NCBI GenBank assembly: GCA_964576265.1 | Contig: CAZNVB010000126.1 | Span: 1 to 22,647, forward strand | Origin: CAZNVB01 sp964576265 | GTDB taxonomy: Bacteria; Acidobacteriota; Aminicenantia; Aminicenantales; UBA8522 | Length of the DNA: 22,647 bases | Direction: 5' to 3' | Shown: piece after piece, positions 7,619 to 15,662 of the stretch | Position numbering within the stretch: position 1 is the stretch's first letter | How the letters are laid out: every line of letters begins with the position of its first letter | Notes under the pieces: generated by a model | Told to the model about the DNA's origin: nothing | What the model saw: the letters and a program-made list of their open reading frames with translations, nothing else | Databases searched by the model: none | Program-made: the position numbers and the translations under genes

Positions 7619-9952
7619 TCATTCCTTGGAATGGGGCTTGACGGCTCTGGCCAGGCGCTCGCCTTGGCGGGCGTATTCGGCCGAGAGCGAGGGATCCCCC
7701 AGTCTGTTATAGAGGTCGGCGAGAAGAAAGTAGCCGAGCGGCAGATCTTTCGGCTCGGGCCCGAGCTCGATTCCCTTTTTGACCAGGCGCACGGCTTCGG
7801 CGAAGTTTTCGCCGTGGTTGAGCATCAGCCGGGCGAGATAGAAATAAGTCAGCGGGAATTCCGGGTTGATCTCCAGCGTCATTTCCAGATAACGCCGCTC
7901 CTCGTCTTCCCGGCCGAGGAGGCGGCAGAGGCGCGACAGATTAAAGCTCGCCTTGAAGTGCTTGGGAGAGTTCTCGAGTTCTCGCCGATAGGCGGCAGCC
8001 GCCTCGGTCATTTTCCCCTGCTTTTCAAGAAGCTGCGCCCGGTTGTACTCAAGATTGGTCAGCCGGGGATTGATCGCCAGGGCGGCCTGGATGTGCTCAG
8101 CGGCGCGCCCGAGCTCCTCGCGGAGCAAATAAATCGCCGCCAGGGCCGTGTGCGAGGCGGCCGAGTCGGTGTTGTAGGAGAGGCATTCGTCGTAGTACTT
8201 GATCGCCTCGTCGTATTTCTTCTGGGCGAAAGCGATTGTCCCCAGAAGATAGTAGAGTTGCGGGTCGGAGAACCCCTTTTTCAGATAATCGATGACGAAC
8301 TTCTCGGCCTCATCGGGCCGTCCCATCCTCTGATAGGAATTGGCGATGTTGATGACGCAGAAGCTGTCGTCGGGCTTCCTTTTGAGCGCCTCCTCGAAGG
8401 CGGAGATCGCCAGCTTGAAATTCCCCTGCTTGAAATAGATGTTGCCGAGGGAGAAGTAGGCGTCGTTGATCTCCGGGTCGGCGGCGATGATCGCCTGAAT
8501 GATCGGAATGGCTTCTTCCGCCCGGCCGCTCATCCCCATTTCTCTGGCCCGCGAGAGCTCGTTGAAGACGACGATCTTCTCTCTGGGGCTGGCCAGGACT
8601 TTCCCTTCGAGCTTCGATGGATCGGTGAAGGAGCCGATGTAGCCGAGGGCGGCGAGTCTCTCCCTCGTTTCCTCGTCGATTTTCCGGAGGTCCATCCGGT
8701 GGGCGTTCCGGCTCAACCGCTCGATCATCTCCAGCGCCCGCTTTTCGAGATCGGCCGCAGTTCCCGACTCTCTGGCCGCCAGGTTTGTCTCCTCGTCCGG
8801 GTCGGCGCTGAGATCATAGAGCTCCCGCTCGGGCGCGATAATGAGTTTGTGCCTCCTGTTCTGGTAGCTTTTCAGCTCCGACCAGCCGTAGTGAAAGCGC
8901 GGGTAGAAGGTTTCCGAGTAGGCGTACCGGTTCATATCCCTTTCGGGTTGAAAGAAATAGGGAACGAGACTCTCGCCCTGGACTTCAGCCGGGACCGGAA
9001 GGCCGGACATTTCGAGCACCGTCGGCATGACGTCGACGAGCGAAACGACTTCGGAAGACGTGATTCCCTGGAACCGCTCAAAAGGAGTCACGAAGATCAA
9101 GGGGACGTGAATCGCTTCCTGATAGACGAAAAATCCGTGGGCGGCTTCCTGATGTTCGCCCAGGCTTTCTCCGTGGTCGGAGGCGAAGACGAGGAATGTC
9201 CGGTCGGCGAGGCCCGATCCTTCGAGCCAATCCCAGAGCCTCCCCAGCTGGGAATCGGTGAAGGCGATCTCGCCGAGGTAGGGATTCTTCGGGTACTGGG
9301 CGTCAAACGGGGGCGGAGGCTCGTAAGGGGTGTGGGGATCATAGACGTGGATCCAGACGAAAAATTTCGATTCCCTGCGGCCCTCGAGCCACTTCAGAGC
9401 CTCATCGAGCACCTCGTTCGCCGGGCGCTGGACATGGGCGAGGGAAATTTTCTCAAACTTGCTCAGGTCGAAGCGGTCGAAATACTCGTCGAACCCCTGG
9501 TTGAGCCCCCACTTGGAATCGAGGACGTAAGCGCCGACGAAGGCCGCGGTCTCGTAGCCGGACTCTTTGAAGGCCTCGGCCAGGGTTTTGATTTCTTTCG
9601 GCACGACGAACCCGCCGTTATCCCGGACGCCGTGATAGAATGGATAGGTCCCGGTCAGGAGCGACGTGTGAGACGGCAGAGTGAGCGGAGTCTGGGCAAT
9701 GCAGTTTTCGAATTTGATCCCGCGGCCGGCGAACCCGTCGATGACCGGAGTTTTAATCCGCGGAAAGCCGTAGCAGCCGAGGCGGTCGGCGCGCAAGGTG
9801 TCTACGGTGATGAGAATGCAGTTGAATTCCCGATCGCCCCGGAAGCGGGAAAAATCGCGCTTCCTGGCCAGGAAGCGGACTGCCGCCAGGGCCGCCAGCG
9901 CCGCCAGGACCGTGACGGCAGCCGCGGTAAGAATCCAACTCTTTTTTTTCAT
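7619..9952 (-). CDS. Membrane-anchored sulfatase-fold (alkaline phosphatase superfamily) protein with TPR domain
   Basis: Encodes 777 residues. An uncleaved N-terminal anchor (about 7-28, after MKKK) places the rest outside the cytoplasm. The sulfatase/alkaline-phosphatase-type domain (about 44-400) has metal-site motifs ITVDTLRADRLG (D51, D56) and FASDHGES (D259, H260), and HVYDPHTPYEPP (202-213). The nucleophile region reads TPLTLPSHTSLLTG: T91 stands where classical sulfatases have Cys/Ser, and H95 replaces the Arg of the C/S-x-P-x-R motif. Sulfate-ester cleavage is therefore doubtful; phosphate-ester or transferase chemistry, as in Thr-using relatives such as LtaS, is possible. TPR repeats fill about 473-770. 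Sulfatase-TPR fusions occur in this bacterial group, but the substrate is unknown. The start is the ATG before the lysine run. Confidence 0.85.
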   Translation of the reverse strand: MKKKSWILTAAAVTVLAALAALAAVRFLARKRDFSRFRGDREFNCILITVDTLRADRLGCYGFPRIKTPVIDGFAGRGIKFENCIAQTPLTLPSHTSLLTGTYPFYHGVRDNGGFVVPKEIKTLAEAFKESGYETAAFVGAYVLDSKWGLNQGFDEYFDRFDLSKFEKISLAHVQRPANEVLDEALKWLEGRRESKFFVWIHVYDPHTPYEPPPPFDAQYPKNPYLGEIAFTDSQLGRLWDWLEGSGLADRTFLVFASDHGESLGEHQEAAHGFFVYQEAIHVPLIFVTPFERFQGITSSEVVSLVDVMPTVLEMSGLPVPAEVQGESLVPYFFQPERDMNRYAYSETFYPRFHYGWSELKSYQNRRHKLIIAPERELYDLSADPDEETNLAARESGTAADLEKRALEMIERLSRNAHRMDLRKIDEETRERLAALGYIGSFTDPSKLEGKVLASPREKIVVFNELSRAREMGMSGRAEEAIPIIQAIIAADPEINDAYFSLGNIYFKQGNFKLAISAFEEALKRKPDDSFCVINIANSYQRMGRPDEAEKFVIDYLKKGFSDPQLYYLLGTIAFAQKKYDEAIKYYDECLSYNTDSAASHTALAAIYLLREELGRAAEHIQAALAINPRLTNLEYNRAQLLEKQGKMTEAAAAYRRELENSPKHFKASFNLSRLCRLLGREDEERRYLEMTLEINPEFPLTYFYLARLMLNHGENFAEAVRLVKKGIELGPEPKDLPLGYFLLADLYNRLGDPSLSAEYARQGERLARAVKPHSKE

Positions 9953-10274
9953 CAGCGCATCTCGATTCGGGACGCAGATCTATTTTAGCACAGAGGATGA
10001 ATAAAAGCCCCGGGAAGGCAACTCTGAGCGACCCCAGAATCCAGCGCTTTTGCTCACGGGCTGTTTGGAGGGGTTGATCAGGTGAGGGGACTCTTCCCGC
10101 CGTGAATCCGCTTCGTCGGGCAGAGCGATATTTGGAGGCGTGATTAGGTCCGCCCCTGCCGCCGGGGGAAAGAAAACGACGAGCGCTCTGCGATAAAGTG
10201 AAAATCCCGAGGTGTCGGCGAAAGTGATAACAAGCGGACGGCCCGGGATCCTGATGGCCGCTGACTCCCAAAGA
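9953..10274. other. Intergenic region upstream of the sulfatase-TPR gene
   Basis: These 322 bases lie between two minus-strand genes. They hold an extended -10 promoter candidate for the sulfatase-TPR gene and two similar segments, TTTGGAGGGGTTGATCAGGT (10064-10083) and TTTGGAGGCGTGATTAGGT (10131-10149), of unknown meaning. I see no convincing terminator for the receptor gene ending at 10275. A minus-strand reading frame through here has no family resemblance and overlaps the sulfatase start, so I do not call it a gene. Confidence 0.45.
9982..9990 (-). promoter_or_regulatory. Extended -10 element for the sulfatase-TPR gene
   Basis: The minus strand reads TGCTAAAAT: a TG dinucleotide one base ahead of TAAAAT (5 of 6 to TATAAT). 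No good -35 is seen at the usual distance, which is acceptable for extended -10 promoters. The predicted leader is about 20-25 bases before the ATG at 9952. Confidence 0.35.
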
Positions 10275-13040
10275 TCAAAAGATCAAGCGAACTCCAACCC
10301 TCGCCTGGCGGGGAGAGACGATGCTGTAGAGCTCGTGACCGTCGGTCGAGGGATATTCCCCCGGGTGCCAGTCGTAGCCGATCCGTGTCCCCCAGCTGGT
10401 GATCGTGTCGGCGTTCAGCACGTTGAAAAGATCGAACAGCAAGCCGAGCCTATATTTTCCGCTCAGGGTGAAGATCTTTTCCAGCCTCAGGTCGAGCAGG
10501 CTCTGCATCGGATAATGATTGGAGCCTCTTTTTTCAGCGAAAAAGGTCACCCGTCCCTGGTTGAGTCGGGTCGTCCGGAAGCGCGTCGTCCAGGCATTGC
10601 CCGTGATTCCCCGGTAATAGGCGTTCAAGCTGATCTCGAACGGCAGGATGTAGGTCGCCTGGATTTTTATCTGGTGGGTGGGATCGGCGGTCGAGTTCCC
10701 TTCGGCGTTGATCCAGTAGTTCGGGTCGCCGGTCGTCAGCCCGTCCCGGTCGTTCCAACCGATGTCGTCGGCAAAGCCGTTATCCATCGTCCCATACGCC
10801 CTGGAATAGATATAAGACATCAGAAGCTGCCAGCGGTTGGAGAAACGCTTGTTGAAAACGAGCTCCAGCCCCCAATATTTCCGGTAAGGATCGAGCTCGA
10901 CCCAGGGCTGCCCTTTTTCCAAATTGTCGAGGATGAATTCATAGGTATCGACCGTGTCCGCCGTCCGTTCGTAGATCAGGAACGTCGCTCCGAGGTCCGG
11001 GACAAAAACCTTGTAAGGTTGATAGTCGGCCTTGAGGTCGTAGCGGCCGATGATGTTTTTCCAGGCCCGGCGGATGTAGTTGATCCCCAACGAGGCGTCC
11101 TTAAAGAGTTCTCTTTCGATCCCGACGACAAACTGATTCATGTAGGGATGCTTGATGTCCTCGGCCATTTTGTAAAGGTTCTCCGGCACGACGCGGAAAA
11201 ACTCGACGTATTCTTGGAAGTCGGAATCCCAGTAATAACCGATAAAATCGCTGATCGCTGAGGCGGGATTCAGGCGGTCGTGGTAGCTCGACAGCATGGC
11301 CTCGGTAAACTGGCCGTAATGGGCTTTAAGAACCGTCGTCTTGTCGCCGAAAAGATCGAAGGTCAATCCGATTCGGGGCGCCAGCCGGAAGGTTTGATAG
11401 ACCGTTCCTTCCACGCCTTTGACCGTCCCCCAATTCTGGCTCAATCGAACGCCGGCATTGATGTTGAGTCGGGGGGTGATCTGCCAGGAATCCTGGGCGA
11501 AGCCCTCGATCCTCGTGTAGGCGGTGTTGAAGTCGTAGCCCTCATACTGGTAGGCGAGATAAGGCTGGTCAAAATAGGTGATGTAATAGGTCGCGTTCGG
11601 CCCCGTGTAGCCGAACCGGTTGCGGACGGACGAACGTTCGACCTCGACTCCGAACTTGAAATCGTGGTCGCCGGCGATGAAATCCTCGGCGTAATGGGTA
11701 TAGCTCGCGTTGACCTGGAGGCGCGTCCGGTCATAATAACCGAAATGACCGGCACTGTCGTAGCGCATGTTGTCTCCCTGATCGAATCGGCCGGCGATCT
11801 CGGGGCCGACTTCGGGATTAAGATCATAATACCCCCAGAAAAAGGCGCCTTTGACCTCGAAGAACGATTTTGGACTCGCGATGCGGGTCAGGCTGAAATT
11901 GCCCACCACCTCGGGCGATTTTTGGCTGAGGGTGGCTTCCGGTGAAACCGTCGCGCTTCCTTCCCGATTAATCCCGTTATAGGTATCGATTTCGAGGGAG
12001 ACGTTGATGTTGGTTTGAGGGGTGATTTGGGAGCTCAGCTTGAAAAAGCTCCGCGGCTGTTTGTAGTCCAGCGGCTCCGGGAATCCCGCAGGGTAGTTTT
12101 TGCTGTTGTAATACTGGAGTCCGAGGTAGAACCAGAGGCGGTCTTTCCGGATGGGGCCTCCCAGGTGGGCGTTGAGGTCGAGAAGCTCGGAGAGCGGGGA
12201 AGTCAGGTTCGGAAAGTCTTCGGTATAGGCGGCGTTGTTGTCGGCCTGCCAGAATGTCCCGTCGAACGGCGTGTCCAGCTCTTCATTCCCCGTTTTCTTT
12301 TTCCCCTGGTAATTGAACTCGAAATGGCCGGACAGGTTGTTGCCGCCGGATTTCGTGATCAGGTTGAAGATGACGCCGGTAAAATTGCCGTATTCGGCCG
12401 GCAGGCCGACGCCCATCACCTTCGCCTCCTGGATGATGTTGTGGTCGAGAAAGACCCAGGCCGAGCCCGCCTCGGGATCGGCGACGTTGACTCCGTCCAT
12501 AGTGTAGGCGATTCCCGTATCGGATTGAGCTCCGAAGGCGACCTCATTGTTGACTCCCGGAGCCAGATTGACGATATCGGCCGTGAACTGGCTGTAAGGG
12601 ATATTGCGCAGAATTTCATTGGAGAGAGTGACCGAGGCGGTCTCGGTCGACTTGAGGTCGATCGTCGGCGATTGGGCGATCACCGTCACTTCCTCGGCCA
12701 CGGTTGCCGGCTCCATGACGATGTCGACAGTCAGCCGGACGGTTGTTGTCAGGCGGATATTCTTCCGGAGGACGGTTTTGAAGCCCGGAAGCTCGGCTTT
12801 GACCTCGTACATCCCGGGCGGAAGGGCGGGAAATCGAAAAGCGCCGTCGGACTCGGTGATGAATGTCCGGGTGCCCATCAGGCTCGGGCTCGAAAGCGTG
12901 ACCGTCACTCCGGGAAGAGGCCCGCCTTCCTGTTCCGTCACCGTGCCGGAGATGGCTCCCGTCTCGCGGGATTGAGGGAAGCCCGCCGGGGCAAGACTCA
13001 GAACAAGCCCCAGAACGATCAGGCTCGCTTTTTTCTTCAT
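10275..13040 (-). CDS. Oar-like TonB-dependent receptor with N-terminal carboxypeptidase-regulatory domain (receptor 1)
   Basis: Encodes 921 residues. A signal peptide (about 1-23, MKKK start, cleavage near GFPQ) is followed by a CnaB/carboxypeptidase D regulatory-like domain (about 27-112: GAISGTVTEQEGGPLPGVTVTL, GAFRFPALPPGMYEV). A plug-like region comes next (about 115-230: VTVIAQSPTIDLKS, YTMDGVNVADPEAG, GNFTGVIFNLITKSGGN). The rest is a long aromatic-rich barrel ending GVRLIF, with the C-terminal Phe typical of BAM-assembled proteins. This layout is that of Oar-type receptors, abundant in Acidobacteriota and Aminicenantes. The substrate is unknown and I did not recognise a TonB box. The start is supported by GAGAGGA just upstream. 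It is divergent from the GWxTD/TPR gene at 13344. A possible sigma-54 promoter lies at 13159-13174, implying a leader of about 108 bases. Confidence 0.88.
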   Translation of the reverse strand: MKKKASLIVLGLVLSLAPAGFPQSRETGAISGTVTEQEGGPLPGVTVTLSSPSLMGTRTFITESDGAFRFPALPPGMYEVKAELPGFKTVLRKNIRLTTTVRLTVDIVMEPATVAEEVTVIAQSPTIDLKSTETASVTLSNEILRNIPYSQFTADIVNLAPGVNNEVAFGAQSDTGIAYTMDGVNVADPEAGSAWVFLDHNIIQEAKVMGVGLPAEYGNFTGVIFNLITKSGGNNLSGHFEFNYQGKKKTGNEELDTPFDGTFWQADNNAAYTEDFPNLTSPLSELLDLNAHLGGPIRKDRLWFYLGLQYYNSKNYPAGFPEPLDYKQPRSFFKLSSQITPQTNINVSLEIDTYNGINREGSATVSPEATLSQKSPEVVGNFSLTRIASPKSFFEVKGAFFWGYYDLNPEVGPEIAGRFDQGDNMRYDSAGHFGYYDRTRLQVNASYTHYAEDFIAGDHDFKFGVEVERSSVRNRFGYTGPNATYYITYFDQPYLAYQYEGYDFNTAYTRIEGFAQDSWQITPRLNINAGVRLSQNWGTVKGVEGTVYQTFRLAPRIGLTFDLFGDKTTVLKAHYGQFTEAMLSSYHDRLNPASAISDFIGYYWDSDFQEYVEFFRVVPENLYKMAEDIKHPYMNQFVVGIERELFKDASLGINYIRRAWKNIIGRYDLKADYQPYKVFVPDLGATFLIYERTADTVDTYEFILDNLEKGQPWVELDPYRKYWGLELVFNKRFSNRWQLLMSYIYSRAYGTMDNGFADDIGWNDRDGLTTGDPNYWINAEGNSTADPTHQIKIQATYILPFEISLNAYYRGITGNAWTTRFRTTRLNQGRVTFFAEKRGSNHYPMQSLLDLRLEKIFTLSGKYRLGLLFDLFNVLNADTITSWGTRIGYDWHPGEYPSTDGHELYSIVSPRQARVGVRLIF

Positions 13041-13094
13041 TTTTGTTTTCCTCTCTCGGGTTGGGATGTCTCTTTTTTGAAATTTTTTCAGATT

Positions 13095-13117
13095 TTTCCT
13101 ATCGTATTTATCGGAAA
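13095..13117. repeat. Imperfect dyad in the receptor 1 leader
   Basis: The outer arms TTTCC (13095-13099) and GGAAA (13113-13117) pair exactly; one step in there is a mismatch, then AT pairs again. It lies about 55-78 bases upstream of the receptor 1 ATG and downstream of the proposed start at about 13148. It could be an operator or a weak RNA hairpin; it could also be chance in AT-rich DNA. Confidence 0.25.
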
Positions 13118-13158
13118 GCTAAGTTTTGTCGCGTCTTGTCACCGGCTCCTTCAGTTTA

Positions 13159-13174
13159 CGCAATTTTCTTCCCA
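13159..13174 (-). promoter_or_regulatory. Possible sigma-54 (-24/-12) promoter for receptor 1
   Basis: The minus strand reads TGGGAAGAAAATTGCG. The GG and GC are exactly 10 bases apart, as sigma-54 requires, and it agrees with TGGCACGNNNNTTGCW at TGG, A, G and TTGC, missing both Cs and the final W. The predicted start is about 13148. It is weaker than the two plus-strand elements, but it sits upstream of the same kind of gene. Confidence 0.4.
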
Positions 13175-13343
13175 GGTCAAGCCCTGTTCGGGAACTCTTC
13201 GTCCGGGAGGAAAAGCTTTCTCCTTTTCCGGTTGAAGGCCGGATGCTCCATGGTCTCCGGAGCTGCGGAGCGGACCGCGGCCGGGCTCGACCCGAGATTG
13301 AAACAGAACCGACCTTGTGCTAATTTCAGAAGGCTGGCCGAAA

Positions 13344-15398
13344 ATGAAACGGATTGTCGGTCTGAGCCTTTTTTTGCTCGGATTTTCTTTTTTTCTTTTT
13401 GCCCGAGACGATCTTCTTCCCCGGCACCGGCAGTGGCTCGAGGATGTCTCTCCGATCCTCACGCCCGCGGAGCGGGAAATTTTCAGCCGGCTGAAAAGCG
13501 AAGCCGACCGCGATAAATTTATCAAATTTTTCTGGCGCCAGCGCGACCCTCTTCCCGACACGGCCGAGAACGAGTTCTACAAAGAATATATGGAGCGGGT
13601 CCGAACTGCCGATCAGATGTTCGGCCGTGGGACATCGAAGCGCGGCAGCCAGACCGAACGCGGTTATTTTTATCTTCTCCTCGGCCCGCCCCTGGAGCGC
13701 CAGCAGTTCGCCACCCACTCCCAGATCTGGCCGCTCGAGCTCTGGTTCTATAAAGGAGAGGTCGAGTTCGGTCTCCCGCCGTATTTTTACCTGATTTTCT
13801 ATCAGCCTCAAGGGTCGGGCGAGTTCCGGCTCTATTCGCCCGGGATCGACGGCCCGGAGAAGCTCGTCATCCCAGCGATGTCTTCCCGGGGCCTCAGCCG
13901 CTCGAGCGCCTATCAGATTCTCAGGCAGGTCAATGCCGAGCTGGCCAATGCCTCGTTGAACTACCTCCCCGGCGAGCAGACCCTGAGTTCGAGCGGCCTC
14001 GCCTCGAACATGGTCCTGGCCTCGGTCCGGTCGCTTCCGGAAAAGAAGTTTTCCGATACCTATGCCCGAAACTATCTCAGCTACAAGGATTATGTCGAGA
14101 CCGAATATTCGGACCGGTTTATCGACTCAAGCTTTGCGGCCAAAATTTTCCGCCACAGCGGTCAGGCGTTCATCCATTGGACGCTCGAGCCCCGCCGGAT
14201 CAATTTTGCCGAACGGGGGGGCCGTTACCAGGCGTCGTTCGATCTCGTCCTGCGGCTCGAAGACATGGACGGGACGCTGATCCTCGAAGACACGGAAGAG
14301 ATTCCCCTCAGCCTCGCGCCGGAGCAGTATCAGGCCCACGCCCGCCAGGCGTTTGCGTTCCAGGATGTCCTGCCGGTGATCCCGGGCCGGTTCAGGCTTT
14401 TCGGGCTGCTCAAAAACAAGACCGCCCAGGATTTCACTTCTTTCAGCGCTCTGATCACGGTTCCCGGGCCGGCGACAGGAATCCAGCTCGGCGAACTTCT
14501 CATCTATCATCATCGGGAGAATGCGGGCGGGGAAACCGGACGCGGCCTGCGCGCCTTCACTTTCGGCGGGCTTCATTATCTCGTCAATGCCCGGAACGAA
14601 TTTCCGCCCGGAGCGGAGATGGGAATCTTCGTCCAAGTTTCGGGTTTGAGCGACATGCGTCTCAGCCCGCAAACCACCGTCCTCGTCGAGATCCGTTCTG
14701 TAGAAGCCGACGGCGGTGGGATGAGCGTGAGAAAATCTCTGGCGGAAACTTTCGTCGGAGAGGGTGAGGGGCTCGATACCGGGCTTTTTTCTCTTGCCGA
14801 TTTGAAGCCGGGATACTATTCGGCAGAGTTGTTCCTGGTTGATGAGAATAGCCGTCCGGTCGCTTCAGCTAAAGGAAACTTTGTCCTTCTTCCGCGGCCG
14901 CTTCCCCTAATACCCTGGGTCTATGCCCGAGTTCATCCGCCTTTTCCAAATGCCGGGCATCTCTATCTCCTGGGCTCCGAGCATTTCCAGAGCGGACAGC
15001 ACGATCAAGCCCTTGCCCGGGCCGGGGAGGCTCTTCGACTCAAAGATGATCCCGCGGCTCGCATTCTTCTCGCCCGGATATTGTTCGCTCTGGGAAGATT
15101 TGAGGATGCTCTGGACGCCGCCCGGCCGGTCTATGAAGCGACGAGATCCAGAGAAGCCGGTAAAATCGTCGCCGCTTCCCGCGCGGCCTTAAAAGATTGG
15201 CCGGCGGCTCTGGCCGTGCTCGAAGAACTCCTGGCCGGCGCGACCGAAGTCGGACTCCTCAACCTGGCGGGCGAGTGCCACCTTCAGCTCCATCAGCCGG
15301 AAAAGGCGCTGCCTTATTTCGAAAAATCCCTCGGTCTTGTTCCGGATCAGCCGGTTGTCCGAGAGCTTGAAAAAAAGGCGAAAAGCCTGATCAAATAA
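13344..15398 (+). CDS. GWxTD-family exported protein with C-terminal TPR repeats (degenerate GWxTD motif)
   Basis: Encodes about 684 residues. A signal peptide covers 1-20 (MKRIVGLSLFLLGFSFFLFA). The GWxTD-type domain (about 25-190) is shown by FFWRQRDPLPDTAENEF followed by RGSQTERGYFYLLLGPP. The naming motif has decayed to GSQTE (101-105): Ser for Trp and Glu for Asp. A long central region of beta-type sequence resembles the large GWxTD protein at the end of the window. TPR-like helices fill about 535-680 (HLYLLGSEHFQSGQHDQAL, ALPYFEKSLGLVPDQP). Function is unknown; the periplasm is the likely location. The start at 13344 is preferred over a GTG at 13317, because AGAAGG lies 10 bases upstream and the signal peptide begins there. 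It is divergent from receptor 1. No terminator is visible after it, so read-through toward receptor 2 is possible. Confidence 0.85.
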   Translation: MKRIVGLSLFLLGFSFFLFARDDLLPRHRQWLEDVSPILTPAEREIFSRLKSEADRDKFIKFFWRQRDPLPDTAENEFYKEYMERVRTADQMFGRGTSKRGSQTERGYFYLLLGPPLERQQFATHSQIWPLELWFYKGEVEFGLPPYFYLIFYQPQGSGEFRLYSPGIDGPEKLVIPAMSSRGLSRSSAYQILRQVNAELANASLNYLPGEQTLSSSGLASNMVLASVRSLPEKKFSDTYARNYLSYKDYVETEYSDRFIDSSFAAKIFRHSGQAFIHWTLEPRRINFAERGGRYQASFDLVLRLEDMDGTLILEDTEEIPLSLAPEQYQAHARQAFAFQDVLPVIPGRFRLFGLLKNKTAQDFTSFSALITVPGPATGIQLGELLIYHHRENAGGETGRGLRAFTFGGLHYLVNARNEFPPGAEMGIFVQVSGLSDMRLSPQTTVLVEIRSVEADGGGMSVRKSLAETFVGEGEGLDTGLFSLADLKPGYYSAELFLVDENSRPVASAKGNFVLLPRPLPLIPWVYARVHPPFPNAGHLYLLGSEHFQSGQHDQALARAGEALRLKDDPAARILLARILFALGRFEDALDAARPVYEATRSREAGKIVAASRAALKDWPAALAVLEELLAGATEVGLLNLAGECHLQLHQPEKALPYFEKSLGLVPDQPVVRELEKKAKSLIK

Positions 15399-15443
15399 GC
15401 GAGAAAAGGCAAGGCCGGGACTTCGGATTTATTACAGAAAATT

Positions 15444-15472
15444 GGATAGGAATCCAAAATAATGGATTATCC
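15444..15472. promoter_or_regulatory. Dyad at enhancer distance from the sigma-54 promoter
   Basis: The inner arms AATCCA (15451-15456) and TGGATT (15463-15468) pair exactly across a 6-base AAATAA spacer. The outer GGAT (15444-15447) and ATCC (15469-15472) also pair. The centre is about 107 bases upstream of the predicted transcript start, in the usual range for sigma-54 activator (bEBP) binding sites. It is not a terminator, as no T-run follows. Confidence 0.4.
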
Positions 15473-15499
15473 TCCTGGAAAGAGTTTTCGGTTATGATT

Positions 15500-15512
15500 T
15501 AAGTTATTGATT
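15500..15512 (-). promoter_or_regulatory. IHF-type DNA-bending site
   Basis: The minus strand reads AATCAATAACTTA, matching the IHF consensus WATCAANNNNTTR at every fixed position. It lies between the candidate enhancer dyad and the -24 box, about 60 bases upstream of the predicted start, where IHF commonly bends sigma-54 promoters. AT-richness raises the chance of a coincidental match. Confidence 0.45.
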
Positions 15513-15538
15513 TTAAACAGATTAATATCATCATGATT

Positions 15539-15554
15539 TGGCACATTTATTGCA
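15539..15554 (+). promoter_or_regulatory. Sigma-54 (-24/-12) promoter for receptor 2
   Basis: TGGCACATTTATTGCA matches TGGCACGNNNNTTGCW at all but one position, and the key GG (15540-15541) and GC (15552-15553) are exactly 10 bases apart. The predicted start is about 15565, giving a leader of about 150 bases to the TTG at 15718. Confidence 0.8.
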
Positions 15555-15595
15555 TATATTAATCGCAAAAGATTTTTTTTATCTAAATCTGAGTA

Positions 15596-15605
15596 AAGGA
15601 GGTGA
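15596..15605 (+). other. Perfect Shine-Dalgarno-like sequence without a start codon
   Basis: AAGGAGGTGA is fully complementary to the usual 3' end of 16S rRNA. No ATG, GTG or TTG follows at a workable distance; the nearest TTG is at 15631, about 26 bases on. It lies about 30 bases into the predicted leader of receptor 2. It may be a ribosome standby site, a leader-peptide site with an unusual start, or chance. Confidence 0.4.
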
Positions 15606-15643
15606 GGAGCGGCTCGAAGAAAATTAATTTTTGGGTCTGGGGA

Positions 15644-15662
15644 GGAGTAGAAATTCTACTCC
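15644..15662 (+). repeat. Perfect 19-base dyad in the receptor 2 leader
   Basis: GGAGTAGAA (15644-15652) and TTCTACTCC (15654-15662) are exact inverted copies around one base. In RNA they would form a stem of about 7 pairs that hides a GGAGGAG Shine-Dalgarno-like stretch. It could instead be an operator read as DNA. Confidence 0.5.

Larger units (their letters stand above)
13041..13343. other. Divergent intergenic region between receptor 1 and the GWxTD/TPR gene
   Basis: These 303 bases contain a sigma-54-like element reading leftward (13159-13174) and an imperfect 23-base dyad (13095-13117) whose TTTCC / GGAAA ends pair, located in the predicted leader of receptor 1. No convincing rightward promoter for the gene at 13344 was found. 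A frame on the plus strand across this region lacks any family resemblance. Confidence 0.45.

Noticed and set aside
7496..9988. Plus-strand open frame of 830 codons opposite the sulfatase-TPR gene
   Set aside because: It is exactly antisense to a gene with clear sulfatase and TPR motifs. Its translation is low-complexity (rich in Val, Gly, Glu, Arg) with no domain; long antisense frames are expected in GC-rich DNA.
9753..10271. Minus-strand frame of 172 codons upstream of the sulfatase-TPR gene
   Set aside because: It overlaps the N-terminal part of the sulfatase gene in another frame, has no domain and a composition typical of a shadow frame.
13298..13326. TTGAAA - 17 bases - TAATTT as promoter of the gene at 13344
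   Set aside because: The -10 matches only 3 of 6 and the transcript would start on top of the ribosome site, so I left it out.
13317..13343. GTG start at 13317 for the GWxTD/TPR gene
   Set aside because: No ribosome site precedes it, and it would put nine residues ahead of a normal signal peptide that begins at the ATG at 13344.
15444..15472. The dyad after the GWxTD/TPR gene as its terminator
   Set aside because: The stem is short and AT-rich with a bulge, and CCTCCTGG follows instead of a T-run; an enhancer-site reading fits its position better.
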